Source of the DNA: Pseudoxanthomonas yeongjuensis
GTDB taxonomy: Bacteria; Pseudomonadota; Gammaproteobacteria; Xanthomonadales; Xanthomonadaceae
Reading direction: 5' to 3'
Assembly: GCF_010093345.1 (NCBI RefSeq)
Contig: NZ_PDWT01000003.1
Coordinates: 310,001 to 374,000 of the forward strand
DNA: 64,000 nt
In this document: piece by piece, positions 62,967-64,000 of the stretch
Numbering within the stretch: position 1 is the stretch's first letter
Layout of the letters: each line of letters starts with the position of its first letter
Translations under genes and position numbers: made by a program
The notes under the pieces: model-generated
The model's database searches: none
What the model was told of the DNA's origin: nothing
The model's input: only the letters and a program-made list of their open reading frames with translations

Positions 62967-64000
62967 TCAGAACTTGTAACGCACCCCGAGCATGTAGCGC
63001 GGGCTCTGGTCGGCCAGCTTGACGATCTGCTTGTCGGTGCGGGCGTGCCAGCGCACGTCCTCGCCGGTCAGGTTGATCGCCTCCAGGCCGAACGACCAGT
63101 GGTCGTTGAGCGCGTAGTTCACGCTCAGGTCCCACTGATCGTAGGCCTCCACGTAGTACGGATTGCGGCTGGCGCCCTGGTTGGCCAGGATCAGGTATTC
63201 GTCGCGCCAGTTCCAGGCCAGGCGCACGGACCAGCCGTATTTCTCGTACATGAACATGGCGTTGGCGGTGTCGCTCAGCCCGGTCAGCGAGAACTGGTCG
63301 ATGTTGGGATCGCCCGCGTCGTCGTAGCCCACGTCGCCCTTGACGATGGTGTAGTTGGCGAAGATGCCGAAACCACTGTCGCCGAAGAAGTACTGTCCAC
63401 CCAGTTCCCAGCCATGCAACTTGGCCTGGTTCTGGTTGACCGGGCGGTTGACGTTGAACATGTACAGCGGATCGTCGGCTTCGCCGACCAGGTTGTAAGC
63501 CGCTTCCGTCGCCAGCGCCTGCGCGCCGGTGCCGTTGAAGGCCGCCAACCCGGCGGGATCGTTGCGCAACAGCGCCAGCGCGGTGAACAGCGAGGTGTCG
63601 TTGCCCGAACAGGCGGCGGCGTTGGCCGCGCCCACCTGGGTTATGCAGGCCGCGCTCTGCAGGAAGTCCAACGCCGCCTGTGCATCGGGGCCGGAAGTCG
63701 GATCGGTCAGGCCGTACAGCGGTTGCTGCGTCACGCCATTGCCGATGAAGTTTGCTACCGACTTGTTCCAATAAGTCAACGAAACGTAGCTGGCGTCGGC
63801 GAAATACCACTCCAGCGCCAGATCCAGGTTGTCCGATTCCAACGGCTTCAGCATGGGATTCTGATCGTTACCGCTGGCGCGGACCGAGGGGTCGAGCAGC
63901 ACCGAGCCGAACGGCTGCTGCGCAGTACCGGGGCCAGCGTACAGATTGCCGTAAGGCGCGCGTGCGATGGTCTTGCCGAATGAAGCGCGGCCCTTCAACT
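62967..64000 (-). CDS. TonB-dependent receptor, C-terminal part (runs off window)
   Basis: This partial reading frame encodes the last part of an outer-membrane barrel. It contains the typical block LKPLESDNLDLALEWYFADASYVSLTYWNK, split near the visible start, then the YNLVGEADDPLYMFNVNRPVN region. It ends in SPRYMLGVRYKF with the C-terminal Phe. The style matches the large Xanthomonas/Caulobacter carbohydrate receptors rather than siderophore receptors. The N-terminus lies beyond position 64000. A terminator separates it from the SapC operon. With the GH3 glucosidase on the far side, an oligosaccharide or glycoside cargo is plausible. Confidence 0.9.
   Translation of the reverse strand, partial: LKGRASFGKTIARAPYGNLYAGPGTAQQPFGSVLLDPSVRASGNDQNPMLKPLESDNLDLALEWYFADASYVSLTYWNKSVANFIGNGVTQQPLYGLTDPTSGPDAQAALDFLQSAACITQVGAANAAACSGNDTSLFTALALLRNDPAGLAAFNGTGAQALATEAAYNLVGEADDPLYMFNVNRPVNQNQAKLHGWELGGQYFFGDSGFGIFANYTIVKGDVGYDDAGDPNIDQFSLTGLSDTANAMFMYEKYGWSVRLAWNWRDEYLILANQGASRNPYYVEAYDQWDLSVNYALNDHWSFGLEAINLTGEDVRWHARTDKQIVKLADQSPRYMLGVRYKF

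Noticed and set aside
1-64000. CRISPR array, tRNA, rRNA, prophage or plasmid origin
   Set aside because: I saw no regularly spaced repeats, no cloverleaf or rRNA sequence, and no phage or replication genes.

Overview
The window is high-GC DNA with features typical of a Xanthomonadaceae (Lysobacteraceae) relative. It has large TonB-dependent receptors beside glycoside hydrolases, LacI-type palindromes close to the Xanthomonas xyl-box, and GTAG-footed REP/BIME repeats together with REP-associated tyrosine transposases (RAYTs). No rRNA, tRNA or CRISPR array was seen. The genus cannot be fixed from the sequence.

Layout. (1) 1-3.6 kb: a beta-propeller histidine kinase and its NarL-type response regulator. 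(2) 3.8-7 kb: a frameshifted small gene, a REP cluster, an Lrp/AsnC regulator, and a TonB receptor cut off after its plug by a RAYT element with inverted ends. (3) 7-12.1 kb: a molybdopterin oxidoreductase of the FdhF/YdeP type with fdhD, facing moeA and mobA; a second, truncated RAYT follows. (4) 13-46.4 kb: a glucuronoxylan utilisation locus. (5) 46.6-55.4 kb: a probable catabolic cluster for a hydrophobic or ester substrate (SDR, TonB receptor, acyl-CoA ligase, TetR, carboxylesterase, MFS). (6) 56-64 kb: a GH3 glucosidase, then DUF6445, flavin halogenase, JmjC-like and SapC genes, and a TonB receptor that runs off the window.

How the xylan locus works. A TonB receptor (16562-19549) would import xylo-oligosaccharides. 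GH10 xylanases, GH43 and GH3 xylosidases, an acetylesterase, and GH67 and GH115 alpha-glucuronidases strip the chain. A GPH symporter, XylE-like and ExuT-like carriers move products into the cytoplasm. XylA and XylB convert xylose to xylulose 5-phosphate. UxaC, UxuB and ManD take glucuronate to 2-keto-3-deoxygluconate; KDG kinase and aldolase are not in the window. A LacI regulator sits in the middle, and four xyl-box-like palindromes lie before the four transcription units, which argues for one regulon.

Most promising for novelty is the compact set SapC / JmjC-like oxygenase / tryptophan-halogenase-like flavoenzyme / DUF6445 oxygenase between a TonB receptor and a GH3 gene. All three putative oxidative enzymes keep their catalytic signatures, yet no substrate is evident. 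Secondary interest lies in the RAYT/REP activity: a receptor broken by a RAYT element, a molybdenum island bracketed by two RAYTs, and a REP that now encodes part of a signal peptide.
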